A stretch of DNA of 64,000 nucleotides, taken from positions 57,522,300 through 57,586,299 of the forward strand of contig CM049314.1 of assembly GCA_026874595.1 (NCBI GenBank), in the 5' to 3' direction. Both the position numbers and the translations under genes were made by a program. Source of the stretch: Sipunculus nudus. Its lineage: Eukaryota > Annelida > Sipuncula > Golfingiida > Sipunculidae. This document shows positions 1 to 10,581 of this stretch, one piece after another; the stretch's first letter is position 1, and each line of letters starts with the position of its first letter. The notes under the pieces were generated by a model. It had not been told where the DNA came from and searched no databases. It saw only the letters and a list, made by a program, of their open reading frames with translations.

Positions 1-283
1 TGACAGTTCTAATTATTACCATTTGGACCAAAGTTGATGAAGCTTCTCATAATACAACAAACTGGAAGGAATACAGTCGTGCAGGATACTCTGATGTTAT
101 GTATAATATATGCTTTATGTATCATTAATCTCAATATCTGGAGTAAAACTTTAAAGCGGATGCTTATGTTTCTTCTTATAATGTTCCACTACACCATAAA
201 GATAGATCGGTTTTGAAGTATTGAGTTGGTATCCCAAAAGTATGCCAGTTATTGTCTGGTATGTATCGCATGTGTTCCTTTGT

Positions 284-620
284 TCAGTATGAGAAAAACA
301 TTTTTTGGAGACGTGTGATCGATGGCGCTCTTTGAATGTTATATTCTGAGGAACCTACATATCTATTGACAATAACAAACATTGCCAATATAAATCCTAA
401 GATATCGAGACAGTAATATACGCCGTACAAATATATTTCCACAGGCATTCCTTTAACTGAAATGGCTGAAATGAGACTGGCGACCAAAGAGGCGGCTACA
501 GGGAACACCCCCCGTTTTCCTGTTTCTCATTAGGTATTACAAAGTGTTGTTTCCGCATTTATTTCGGATTGCATGGTAAATTCTATGACGGCGGTAATAG
601 CCAATGCTAAACCCAATACT
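284..620 (-). pseudogene. SLC5 sodium:solute symporter N-terminal exon remnant (in R1 copy a)
   Basis: Read on the minus strand, this resembles the first two or three membrane helices of SLC5-family sodium-coupled transporters. There is a helix-1 segment near 620-560 (D-W-L-V-L-G then A-I-S-A). It is followed by a second-helix segment containing FPVAASLVASLISAIS, then a G-M-P-V-E-I-Y-L-Y-G stretch, which corresponds to the family's PVA-S...SA...G-P-E-Y-G pattern. Relative to copy b, one extra C in the C-run near 510 shifts the frame. A stop lies between the helix-1 part and the helix-2 part. The rest of the roughly 600-residue family protein is absent, so this is a dead fragment. Confidence 0.7.
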
Positions 621-1568
621 AACCAGTCAACGCAGTGAAAGCCACGATGCCCATTCAAAGCCATTCTTAACCCTGTGAATAACCCACGCTCGACATATAC
701 TGACTGACAAAATCTAACATACCAGAGGCTATTGATGCATAGGTAGATAAAAAAGGCGAATATAAATGTTCGAGAATGGGAGCGAGGCGTATAATTAATG
801 ACAAGTATTCTAAAAACTGTCTTTACTCTGGTAAAATGTGTCTTGTTTCACACCTGCGTTACTTCCAGCTAGATCTAGATAAGTAAAAAGAATACTTTGG
901 TGATAGGTGTTTCACTCAGTTATGATTTATTGGTACATTTCTACAATTATTGCAACGAACTTGACTTTTGCAAACTGACCAAGGGCAGGTATGAATCGGA
1001 GAAAAAACCGTTCCTGAGCAACGCTTTTCAGCCAAGACAACATTATGAAGATTTAAGAGAGCTAGGTGGTAGAGTAAGCCAAAGACATAGCGATGCATGT
1101 AATGGATCTTTCTGATTATAGTAACTTATTATTAATATATATACTAGCTGCTCCCGTAGAAAATTCACGGCCTTATCTGGTGCATATTTTTGTAATGAGC
1201 TGATAGGAACTAAACGACGCATATTTTAATCCCAGGTTTTTGCAGGAACTTTTGTCATGTGTTTCACTTTTACGATATAAAGATTAATTCTGCTGGAATT
1301 CTTCAGGAACACCCTTCCGCAAAATATCAACACAGAAAGAAAAATTATTCTATTCCAGAAATCACACAAAAATAATTTTTTTTCCGATAAACAACAAAGG
1401 TCCGACAGCTTCATAGCTCGGGAAATATCGTAGATATAACGATCGTATAAAGAAGCATTCTACCGTGAAATAACATGAAAGATGCTTTGTATTAGTTGAA
1501 GCTCAGGCGATATGGTAAAACACGATGTTTATTCAGCGTAGTAAGTTGAGGGTATAGTCTAAGGCATG

Positions 1569-1799
1569 TTAACAGACACATGCGTTATTTGTATACACAC
1601 GCATATTTCGTTGAAGTCTCTTGTACGCAAAAGGTATAGCTGCCAATTTGAAAAAGATAGGCCAAGAAAAATATATTCCAACAGTATTCAATTTTTTATT
1701 TATGTACTGTAAATTGTCATGGAATAAGCAGGTCTGATGCAAAACTGACAACTCTCCCAGATAAAAAGAAAGCAGGTTGATATATTTTGATGAAGGCAT
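1569..1799 (-). other. Conserved unrecognised ORF in R1 copy a
   Basis: An ORF of 76 residues that is kept open in three R1 copies (here, 53,126-53,356 and 29,983-30,291). It has one hydrophobic stretch containing I-Y-F-S-W-P-I-F-F. I do not recognise the family. It could be an exon carried along with the SLC5-like remnant or chance conservation within a recent repeat. Confidence 0.3.
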
Positions 1800-3908
1800 T
1801 TAGCATAGAAACCACTTCAGCCTTGGTTCGTTTCATTGACTTTCAGCAAATTAACGCAAAATGTAATGTACAGATTTTGCTAAAAATTTGTAGAGGGGTA
1901 GAGTAAAACTGCATCCGTAATCCATTACATTTTTGGAGGTAATCGGAATCACCATAATAATTTTTTTCTTCAGTGCCATAATCATAATTCCATAAAGGAA
2001 TAATTATAAGGGGCTATTTCTTTGTCCCCGAGTAGAAGCCGCCCATTCGTTTGCAGTTGTTCTGTCATTCGCCTGTTTCTAAACCATGACAATGTTTTAC
2101 ATAATACGTGCACATATGAACGAACGACTAATTAGTAGATCTCTAATTAGAGATTGAGGACCCTTAGACGTGTGTGCAATCCGCCGCCCTCCTCTCCTTT
2201 CCAGGTCATCCTTTTAAAACTTTTTTCAAACAACCCATAAACCCGCCGAACTAAAAAAAACAATGGTTATCATGGAAAGATACTTCTGAATGTATAAAAA
2301 TCAACATACCTGTAAACCTATTAAAGGGTGATCGTGTAAAGGGGCCACTCAACGGAAAAATGCTCCCTATAAAAAGATTCATGTGGACATGAGTTCCGCG
2401 CTTGAATTTAAAAACTTTACTTCCTTTTGACAGAGTATAATTCCTTAACAGGCGATATAATGGACATGGGGTCAGTAGGGATTACAGGTCGCCTCCAGAA
2501 AAAGCGTGACAGGCGACAAATGTTTTGCTGAACATTTGTGGAGGGTAAGGGTAAAGACATATCAATAGTCCATTTCATTTTGAGGTAATAAGAATCACCA
2601 CAATATATATTTTCTTATAAACCGTTATAACAGGACCATTCCTTTTTCCCCGTGTGGAAGCCACCCATTCGTATTTATTTATTCTGCCACGCGCAAGGTG
2701 ATCTCGTGTTACTAAGCATGGCAGTGTTCACTCATGAAACGCATACACGTGAACACATGAATGATATTAAAGAAGATTCTGATGGAGGTCTGTACGCCCT
2801 GACTAGAGATTCTAGTTTGTTATCAATTTAAAGATGTACTGGTGATATTTCTTCATGTTTCACCGTCCCTGCAGACAACGGATCTTAACAAATATATGTG
2901 ACCCCCCCCCCACCCGATTGATAATTAAGTTGTGGGGCTTCTTTTAAAAAAAAAAAAACTTCATAAAACACATGACATGGTCGAACATTTGAAACCATGG
3001 TTATCATGGAAAGATATTTCTGAATGAATAAAAACAACATACCTGTAACCCATAAAAATTTGTCAAACGGTGGTCGTCACCTCACTGGACTCAGTGTTAA
3101 GTGTTGACCAAACTAAAAAGCCCTCGAATTGAAAGCAGAGTCATGTGGTCTTTGGATTAAACACCTTTTCTACCTTTTGAGAGAGACAATGGACTTGGGC
3201 GATCATTGGGGATTATGGTCGACCCGCGTGACCGCGCATTGCACGAAATGCCTTTTGGGCAGGACATGCGCTGTGGCCCCGGTCTTAACAGGCCAGTGAA
3301 AATCCCCGAGGCGCCTCCTGAAAAAGCGTCACAGGCGTGGAGGGCCTTGCAGCACAAAAGAAACAGGGGCATCTAATGGGGAAATATGAAATTTATAAAT
3401 ATTTAGCTTAATAGGACAATCCCACAAAATAAAACAAACTTGTCCTAGAAGAGCACACCACCGATACGTCTGCCGAATTTGGAGAGTCAAATCAGAACGG
3501 TAGCAAGTAAACCGTGGTCTAGAAAAATCCGAACTCCGTATTAATTATATAGGTAATACCTATTATTAAGGAATTTAGACCGGTATGTTATGCAGCGACT
3601 TTAGACCTGGGTGCTATGCACTGATTTTATACAAAACTATTATGTAGTGACTTTATACCAGACCTTTTACATCTGAGGCCAGATGAAGGATTATCGTACA
3701 TGTGGCTGCTATTATCACTGACACAGATCCGTAGCAGGATACGATGTCAGTAATGACGTATAACGTTAACAAGAGCTTACATTGCTGTTCAGTAATGGTT
3801 ATTAAACCATGTGTTCACAAACTTAATCATTAAATAACCACGATAATATGAAGTAATGCTCTACTACTTGACATGTATTGTACTTGGCGTGAACACAAAA
3901 CCTTCGTT

Positions 3909-4180
3909 TGCCTGACGTTGCACGTCAAACTAGTCAGAAAATTAGAATAGTAATGTGTGGAAATAACAACATCAAATATTTTTTAGGTGTAAGTCAAAGG
4001 CCGGTGGGACTAATAAACCCTCAGCGTTGAACACACAACATAGTTAAGTTTATTCAAAGCTACAGTTCGCCATGTCGGCACATTTACAAGTTATTTGCTA
4101 ACATATTCACCAACCTGGTGATAAGTTACTATAATCAGACAGATCAAGTACATGCATCGCTATGTGTTTGGCCTACTTAT
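3909..4180. other. Unassigned spacer
   Basis: This spacer sits between the broken end of R1 copy a and the inverted cytokine-exon block. I see no coding, RNA or repeat signal in it. Confidence 0.4.
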
Positions 4181-4287
4181 ATTAGTTACGTATTATGTTA
4201 TCACTATTTAATTCTTCAGTGTACTCTTATGTGTATTTTAAATAGTATCCATTTAGTTGTTTTACAAATTGACAAGGAAAACATCAC

Positions 4288-4396
4288 CTGGATCTTCATG
4301 ACATGCCAGAGCAATGCCACCTTCCGACCTCTGTAACAAAAACACTCGTCAATCTGCCATTTCCAGCTTTCCTAAAATGTCCGGATTCCTCTCTTC
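4288..4396 (-). pseudogene. C' pseudo-exon of cytokine-like gene
   Basis: This is the inverted copy of exon 19,822-19,930. It has the same 109-base length, the same CAG acceptor and the same GTGATG donor. It contains an in-frame TGA where the + strand copy has a glycine codon, in the segment after L-E-M-A-D. Several other residues differ (for example S-E-G-G for S-E-D-S), so the copy has drifted and is not functional. Confidence 0.85.
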
Positions 4397-4564
4397 CTGT
4401 CAAGTACACATATATGAGCAGCCTTGATTATCTAGACTTTTACAGTTGTTTAAAAGTCTTCCTTTAGGGGTTACACATACAACCTACAATTTAAATGTGA
4501 TATCACATGCCATTTTTTCTACTAAATGAACTAAGACTATTGCATTATAGTAGTTTACCATCAA

Positions 4565-4566
<2 letters not shown>

Positions 4567-4626
<60 letters not shown>
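4567..4626. repeat. (AT)n microsatellite
   Basis: About 30 uninterrupted AT units. It occupies the same place in the inverted block as the array at 19,572-19,621. Confidence 0.95.
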
Positions 4627-4628
<2 letters not shown>

Positions 4629-4775
4629 CAATATGCATGTAATACGTTTGATTGAATTGAGAAAGATTCTGAGTGAATAGCATATATCCTATAATTTGTG
4701 TAATCCGTTCAATATTATACATGGAAAAAAAGACGCGATAAAGGAGCGATAACAAAAACCAAAACCAATTCTTAC

Positions 4776-4918
4776 CTCTGTTACGATACCGGTATTCCTG
4801 AGCGAATCCTTAGAGACATTTGCCCGTATAACACGCCCACTAGCGACGTGATAAAGAACTACAGCTTGCCAGGTGCCGTCCCCAACCCGGTAGTCATAAT
4901 GATATATCTTGAAATTAT
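4776..4918 (-). pseudogene. B2' exon copy (beta-trefoil middle exon), inverted block
   Basis: It has the same 143-base length and phases as exon 19,280-19,422, with a CTTTCAG acceptor and an AG|GTAAGA donor. The frame is open and nearly identical: changes include N-F-K for N-F-Q and S-K-D for F-T-Y. The exon itself is intact, but it sits in a block whose next exon has a stop and whose last exon is missing. It is therefore classed with the pseudogene copy. Confidence 0.75.
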
Positions 4919-5422
4919 CTGAAAGATACATATAATGTTTTGCCCTTGAAACCAAGGGATTTTTTTCAGAGATTACTTGTCATTACTTAAAATGAATTTA
5001 CTTGATACAAATTATAAACATTTAGAAAGGTAATGAATGAATTGCACGGGTAGATGATGGGTTTTAGGGGATTTATATTGCTGCAATCCGCTATAGGTTA
5101 AAAGGCATTTTGAAACATTTAATAGGCCGAGAAGAGGGCAAGGAAATCCAATTAAATCCTCCCCCGAGTGTAAGGTCTATTTGTACTCCCAAGGCTGTGC
5201 CAAAACCTTATCGATATTATTAAAAGCTTATTATACATATGACTGCTGACTATTGTTATGAAGGAAATGCAACTTTACTGCAGGAACCTGTTGTAACCGG
5301 GGTTTTACTCAGGCACAGGAAAGTTTTAGCATACGAAATGCTCAACAACACAGATTACATTTCTAGCATACGAAAGAGTTCTTCTCCCACTAACACTTCA
5401 CGTAAACAAATTATAAAGACAC

Positions 5423-5676
5423 ATCAAAAACTGTCAACAGACCAGATCCTTCTGACCAAATAACGAAATGGTAATTGCCTTCGCTGCTCGGGTTTTTGTC
5501 TTCAGCAACTAGCTTGTTTTCCCGGACATTTAGAACCAATGGCTGTCCGTTTCTCCCTGAACAGGTAAGTGTCGCCATCTCGCGACCGGAAACACCTATC
5601 ATCGGCCACACGTTAAACTAGTGCGAGAAATTTTCAACACAGATCCTATGCCTGCTGTCAAGAGTAATGAACGTGT
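5423..5676 (-). pseudogene. B1' exon copy, inverted block
   Basis: This is the inverted copy of 18,528-18,781, with the same TTTTTGCAG acceptor. The part from M-I-G-V-S-G onward is almost identical, with one change (E-G for E-R) near the end. The upstream part has TAG where the + strand copy has a tryptophan codon. Either the upstream part is untranslated in both copies or this copy is dead. Confidence 0.7.
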
Positions 5677-6627
5677 CTGCAAAAAGTTAATTTAAATAAT
5701 GATATAGGGACTATTTTCTGGTGCCCTCAAAAACTAGATTAAACATAAGGCTATCTTGTCATCACCCAGATACATTAACTGCTTGTATATTTCTCCAAAG
5801 CAGTTATATTTCCAAATACTATTATCTAATTACAAGTGTTTTACACATGTGTTGATGACCTTCATGTGGTTAATACATCTGCAATGTTACAGTTTATTGT
5901 GAAGTGACATTAATTTGTTGGTTAGCTGGTCAGATATTCTTTCCAATCCTAGTAGCTCAGCTGCATGGTAATCATTAATACCATTATATTGCATTATATG
6001 TACTCACCGGGCCGGGCAACAAGTTCCAATTTGACGTCACTTCCGCTTCTTCTGAAGAAGTAGAGTAAATTCTTGGGCTGAACACTCCACGTTCTATGCA
6101 AGTCGTGGCAACCGACTTTTACGGGAATACATTAAAACTACTCTCGACAGCCATTCATATATTACAAAAAAAGTGAAAAAAAAAACTTTTTCATGATGCT
6201 AAGTTATCTGAAGTTCGATTAATAACAATATATAGGTGTATTAAGATAGGTTAAGAAGAATGTTCACAGAGAGTTTATATTTTGAGGGAATAGCTAATTC
6301 GGAACAAATATGTCTCTGTTCCAAAGTGCACCTTTCAAAGTAATATCATTGATGCCAACTGTGGTATCGGTATTGGCCAACATATTAAGATGAATGGCGG
6401 GATCTAGGAACATGCTGTTACCGAATAAAGACTTACTTACACTTTGCATTACAAATTATACAGAAATTATCATCAAATTAAAGATCTATGAACGACCTAT
6501 AAAGACCTGAAACCTATAAACGTGTTTTGAATAATTCACATTTTGTCGCCTGAGTACGAATACTGTCCTGTCACATACTGCACAAGAATCGATAATGATC
6601 GATAATAATTGGACATCACTTCATAAT

Positions 6628-6631
<4 letters not shown>

Positions 6632-6662
<31 letters not shown>
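6632..6662. repeat. (AT)n microsatellite
   Basis: A short AT array at the end of the inverted R1 3' segment. Confidence 0.9.
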
Positions 6663-6666
<4 letters not shown>

Positions 6667-6870
6667 TCTGCTCTCAATCAAACGCAAATACACAGTTTCG
6701 TATGCACACAACTGATATGATCTATATAAGGTTACTCAAAGCAAATCTGGTACATATTTGTGGGAAAAGAAGGTTTTGTGTTCACGCCAAGTACAATACA
6801 TGTCAAGTAGTAGAGCATTACTTCATATTATCGTGGTTATTTAATGATTAAGTTTGTGAACACATGGTTT
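6640..6870 (-). repeat. R1 3'-end fragment, inverted
   Basis: Reverse complement of R1 3' sequence also seen at 9,690-9,900 and 55,350-55,575. The last ~100 bases are also the reverse complement of 3,800-3,908. It is the part missing from copy a, now on the far side of the inverted cytokine-exon block. Confidence 0.8.
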
Positions 6871-6901
6871 AATGATTGATTGTGCAATCTATAAAACGAT
6901 G

Positions 6902-7090
6902 AATGAAGTGGTCCTTTGTGGCTCATCGGTCTTTTCCAGTGTTTTAACTGTCATTATTATTCAAATCATGACGCAGGATGACGTCCAATGGAAGGGCATC
7001 GCCTTTATCACTACCGTTTATTCTGATCAGATGACACATATATTATGTATATCCAATGAAGAAAGTCTTGATTTGTGTAAAACTAGTTGA
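6902..7090 (+). CDS. Hypothetical small ORF
   Basis: A reading frame starting at ATG in the sequence encoding M-N-E-V-V-L-C-G. It opens with a hydrophobic run of about 20 residues that could be a signal peptide or membrane segment, followed by about 40 polar residues. No homologue is recognised, no splice sites are evident and there is no second copy in the window. It may be chance. Confidence 0.15.
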   Translation, partial: NEVVLCGSSVFSSVLTVIIIQIMTQDDVQWKGIAFITTVYSDQMTHILCISNEESLDLCKTS

Positions 7091-7256
7091 GGTCACACAT
7101 TTCCAAGAGCCTATTCCATGCCGACTGAAGAGTATTTATAGCCCAGGCGGCGTTCGCAATTGGATTACAATTCAATTAATAAATTGAATGCTGATCGCAT
7201 GTTGTTGTCAGGGCACCATTTATTGTCATATATATTTTGCTAAGTGGAATATTACG

Positions 7257-7400
7257 CAACACCCTCTATAACTATATGGAATGGCAAACCTCGATCATAC
7301 ACTATTACTATGCTGATTAAAAAAACAACAACCTGCACCATGACCCAGTGGCATTCCGTTCAATTACATTCATGGAATTTTTCTGGGCAGTAGTTTTAGC
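7257..7400 (+). repeat. Upstream copy of a ~140-base direct repeat
   Basis: It matches 7,881-8,022 over about 140 bases with few differences, at a spacing of 624 bases. The downstream copy forms the end of an open reading frame. This upstream copy carries a stop (GATTAA for GTTAAA) where the ORF is open. Confidence 0.85.
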
Positions 7401-7630
7401 TATGTAATATGATATGTAATGAAATATCCAGTGTTCGGTGTGTTATGAATCTGAAACTTCCGGCGCAATACTTTCCTCTCTTCTTTTTTTACAATCACAG
7501 TTGTTTTAATGAAGACAGTTTAAGTAGAATTAAAACCTTATAGATTGTCTTAAATCTATGAATTGAAAAAAAAATAAATGATGGATAAAAATGAATCGAT
7601 TGCTGAAATATATGAAACGACTCATTTCAG

Positions 7631-8014
7631 ATGTATGCTCTCATGATCATGAAAACATACTTGGAGCTGAAGAGTCTCATGTCAGGTAGGTGCTCTTATG
7701 ATTATGCTAATAGACATCTCAGACCCTACAAATATGTATGTCAATATGGGTTATATCAAGAGGTCTGGGATCTAAGAGGTCATTTCATGGTAAACAATTT
7801 AAAGTACGACCCTGACAGCTCTCAATGTGCAGCTTCTTCATCACCCAAATATTTGACCCGGGGCAATGGAATACTAGGCAACACCCTCTATAACTATATG
7901 GAATGGCAAACCTCGATCATACACTATTACTATGCTGTTAAAAAAACAACAACCTGGACCATGACCCAGTGGCATTCCGTTCACTTACATTCATGGAATT
8001 TTTCTGGGCAGTAG
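7631..8014 (+). CDS. Orphan ORF, possible terminal exon
   Basis: A 127-residue frame open from directly behind a CATTTCAG acceptor-like site to a TAG stop. It is rich in Tyr, Trp, His and Ser, with a Cys-containing first half (S-G-R-C-S-Y-D-Y, Y-V-C-Q-Y-G) and an aromatic tail (W-T-M-T-Q-W-H-S). No membrane segment or known domain is recognised. The last ~45 codons lie in a directly repeated segment (first copy at 7,257). Length and composition argue weakly for real coding. An upstream exon has not been identified. It could be a lineage-specific gene or part of a repeat. Confidence 0.3.
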   Translation: MYALMIMKTYLELKSLMSGRCSYDYANRHLRPYKYVCQYGLYQEVWDLRGHFMVNNLKYDPDSSQCAASSSPKYLTRGNGILGNTLYNYMEWQTSIIHYYYAVKKTTTWTMTQWHSVHLHSWNFSGQ

Positions 8015-8022
8015 TTTTAGCC
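7881..8022 (+). repeat. Downstream copy of the ~140-base direct repeat
   Basis: Second copy of the segment at 7,257-7,400. It contains the last codons and stop of the orphan ORF. Confidence 0.85.
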
Positions 8023-8084
8023 TGATGTTAGTCCGGGGTTGGTCCGGATCACAAAATACCAGAACTTGATGAAGAGGAAGAGAC

Positions 8085-8115
<31 letters not shown>

Positions 8116-8145
8116 ACACATACACATACATATATATATATATGT
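8085..8145. repeat. (CA)n/(TA)n microsatellite
   Basis: A run of CA units merges into CATA and TA units. Confidence 0.9.
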
Positions 8146-8159
8146 ATATGTATTTATGT

Positions 8160-9190
8160 ATAAAGAATAAGTAGACAGGAGATACATTTCAATTTTCGGG
8201 CGTGGGTTACTCAGGGTTCCTCTGAATGGAGGGGGTATTTGTGGACATGGTGGTAATCTCAGAATATCACGTAGGAATTACACAGTAATTCTCTTTAAGT
8301 ATTGTCACATCTTGAAAGACCATGGACGTGCTCAAATTGTCTTAATAATAACAAGCTAATCATTAGGGGAAAAACACAATAATACATTTACCGTATGTAA
8401 AAGCAATGCACGATTTAAAGGCAATTGTAGTTTAACCATAAAAGTGTTTGATCGAAATAGAGAAAATGAAACTGATTGGGTTAATTTATGACGCTAGACA
8501 TGCCTCCATGAAGGTAGTTTTGCATGTGTGATGTTAATTATTTTGGGGAGCTTGAGATGACTCTTGTGATCTGTTGTTTCTGCTGTGAATATACCATCTA
8601 CAACGATAATTCTAAAAAGATACCAGAGTAAAAAATGTGTTTAGGTTTAAGAGTAAATATGGTTTGGTTCGGGGTGATAGATTAATTTTAAAACAAATAT
8701 ACTGATCCCTTGCAAGCAATATAATAGCATATTTATTTAGACGTTTGATCTAAGTGTTACAATTATGAATATTTAAAGTGATTATTACATGTCAAGATCA
8801 TTTGAACTTCTTAAAACACTGTTTATATTATAATTAACTGAATAAATTTCTCTATTATACAGATTTTGAAAACATCAAAGGCTGATAGATATATCTATAA
8901 ATATCGCTTATTGATTCTGCCAAAGGTGGTGGACCCGGGTTATAATCATACTGTTTCCTCACGTAATTTGTGGTTTGTAACGTGATTATGTATTTTCTGG
9001 TTTTCTATTCGACTAGTTACCTGATCTACCCCTAGAGGGAACATGAAGAAGAAATAGTTTAATTGAAAAAAATAAATGAATAAACCATTGGGAAAAAAAA
9101 AATGCAGATATACCCTGTGGTTACAGGAAGTGTGTTAGCTTAAATGACAATCCATCACTAATCTGATCGTGCGGGTGAGTTATTTTTGGA
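8160..9190. other. No gene recognised
   Basis: AT-rich sequence with no long frame, no recognised repeat and no RNA signal. Confidence 0.5.
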
Positions 9191-9225
9191 AACTGAACGC
9201 TGATTGGCACGCTGATGATATCCGG

Positions 9226-9307
9226 ATGTTGCTACCACAGCTTGCCTCCGCACGGCTGTTAGAGCTGTCATTGAAAGCATCTGACGTCTATGTCAACAGC
9301 AAGGACT
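9226..9307 (+). CDS. Candidate upstream coding exon
   Basis: The sequence is clearly less AT-rich than its surroundings. It reads from an ATG through 27 codons (M-L-L-P-Q-L-A-S-A-R-L-L-E-L-S then V-Y-V-N-S-K-D) to a strong T|GTAAGTG donor in phase 1. The frame is also open upstream of the ATG to about 9,140. It could be a leader or pro-region exon of the cytokine-like gene 1.3 kb downstream. However, the next clear exon (10,948) needs a phase 2 partner, so an additional exon would be required. The function is unknown. Confidence 0.35.
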
Positions 9308-9395
9308 GTAAGTGTTAATATGAAATTTTGTTAATGGCTTCTTATTTGTTATCCATTTAATCATTTGTCATGATATATGATGTTCAATATATGAT

Positions 9396-9401
<6 letters not shown>

Positions 9402-9462
<61 letters not shown>
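9402..9462. repeat. (AT)n microsatellite
   Basis: About 30 AT units at the left edge of the R1 3' fragment. Confidence 0.95.
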
Positions 9463-9465
<3 letters not shown>

Positions 9466-9906
9466 CCTGTTATTCAGGAATTTAGCCCGGTGTGTTATGC
9501 AGCGACTTTAGACCTTGGTTCTATGCACTGATTTTATACAAAACTAATATGTAGTGACGACTTTAAACCTGAGGCAAGATGAAGGATTATCGTACATGCG
9601 GCTTCTTGTACACTGACACAGACCCGTAGCAGGATGTCAGTAATGACGTATTACGTTTACAAGAGCTTACAGTGCTGTTCAGTAATGGTTATTTAATCAT
9701 GTGTTCACAAACTTAATCATTAAATAACCACGATAATATGAATTAATGCTTTAGTACTTGACATGTATTGTACTTGGCGTAATCAGATAAAGTTCTTTTC
9801 CCACAAATATGTACCAGATTTGCTTTGAGTTACTTATATAGATCATATCAGTTGTGTGCATACTTAACTGTGTATTTGCGTTTGACTGAGAGCAGAATTT
9901 ATATAT

Positions 9907-9974
<68 letters not shown>

Positions 9975-9990
9975 GCATATAAAGGGCGAT
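9463..9990 (+). repeat. R1 3'-end fragment, direct
   Basis: Matches 3,555-3,900 and 55,115-55,640. It includes the terminal (AT)n array and about 15 bases beyond it (A-rich then GGGCGATTTA), which are also present after the array in copy b. R1 3' ends therefore exist as separate copies. Confidence 0.85.
9899..9971. repeat. (AT)n microsatellite in R1 3' end
   Basis: AT array with one interruption. It is equivalent to the array at 55,572-55,615. Confidence 0.95.
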
Positions 9991-10490
9991 TTAGGAAAAT
10001 ACGTCCCGAACTTTAGGGGTCAATAATTTTATTAATACTGCATGTAAATTATTGATTGTAGGTGTGTGGAAAGTTTTCTATATTTGAGATATGTTTCTAA
10101 AATTTCATAGGTCCAAGTTTTCAATTTACAGATTAATGGAAGGAATAATTTTACATAACTGCATCAGTTTATAATATAGAAAATATTATATACAAAATAT
10201 TACGTTGTTAATACTGCTGTGCTTTACCTTCATGTAAATTTAAACGAGAGGCAGAGTGAACTCAACATATGCTATCGCGAAGCAATTTTGACTTCAGCTT
10301 TTAGATCTATCGGCCTAAGAAATATCCAAAATCCGCATTAAAGGGAAACTTCCCAGTATAACTAAGTCTTCACAAATTTTGCCTGTGAGGCTGTCTGCAT
10401 CGTAGTCAAACGCATCATAGGCTGCGTCCGACCCTGAAAATCCTTAAACCTTCACCTTTGCCATGTTACATGACCTCTGGGCCTGTAAGC
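9991..10490. other. Probable upstream flank of the cytokine-like gene
   Basis: No gene or known repeat is recognised. It becomes less AT-rich towards 10,480, ahead of a TATA-like box. Confidence 0.35.
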
Positions 10491-10492
10491 TC

Positions 10493-10500
10493 TATATATT
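10493..10500 (+). promoter_or_regulatory. TATA-like box
   Basis: TATATATT within a locally GC-richer stretch, about 85 bases before a plausible initiating ATG at 10,582. The position fits a core promoter with transcription starting near 10,520-10,525. AT-rich DNA makes chance matches common. Confidence 0.3.
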
Positions 10501-10581
10501 ACGTGGCGTCTGAGGCAGACAGAGAGGTGAACTACACAACACATTCAATTTGGGAGGGTAAGCTGACTGTCGGCCAGAAAG

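Larger units (their letters stand above)
1..3908 (+). repeat. R1 repeat unit, copy a (left end at or beyond window edge)
   Basis: Copy a matches 51,633-55,440 (copy b) in the same orientation almost base for base. Homology already exists at the first bases of the window, so it may extend to the left. Inside the unit there is a degenerate tandem duplication with a period of about 640-810 bases: the blocks around 1,930, 2,275 and 2,493 recur near 2,570, 2,995 and 3,305. At about 3,908 the match to copy b stops, and the missing 3' part reappears inverted at 6,640-6,870. R1 carries a decayed SLC5-like exon on the minus strand. No transposase or reverse transcriptase is visible in it, so it is probably a segmental duplication and not an autonomous element. 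Confidence 0.85.
4180..6620 (-). repeat. Inverted partial duplication of the cytokine-like locus
   Basis: This is the reverse complement of 12,663-12,905 joined to 17,736-about 20,035. It carries copies of three exons of the + strand locus (C', B2', B1') and their introns, but not the last exon. It also lacks the 4.8 kb transposon that splits the + strand copy, so its uninterrupted TTAA-containing sequence near 6,395 shows the pre-insertion state. It is bounded by inverted R1 pieces (3,800-3,908 and 6,770-6,870), which suggests an inversion-type rearrangement. Confidence 0.88.

Noticed and set aside
4561-4755. ORFs made of repeating Ile-Tyr (also at 9,751, 16,326, 56,649 and 63,541)
   Set aside because: They are translations of (AT)n microsatellites.
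5239-5463. ORF on the strand opposite exon B1' (also 18,741-18,965)
   Set aside because: It is conserved only because it overlaps the duplicated block; it is a shadow of the exon and intron.
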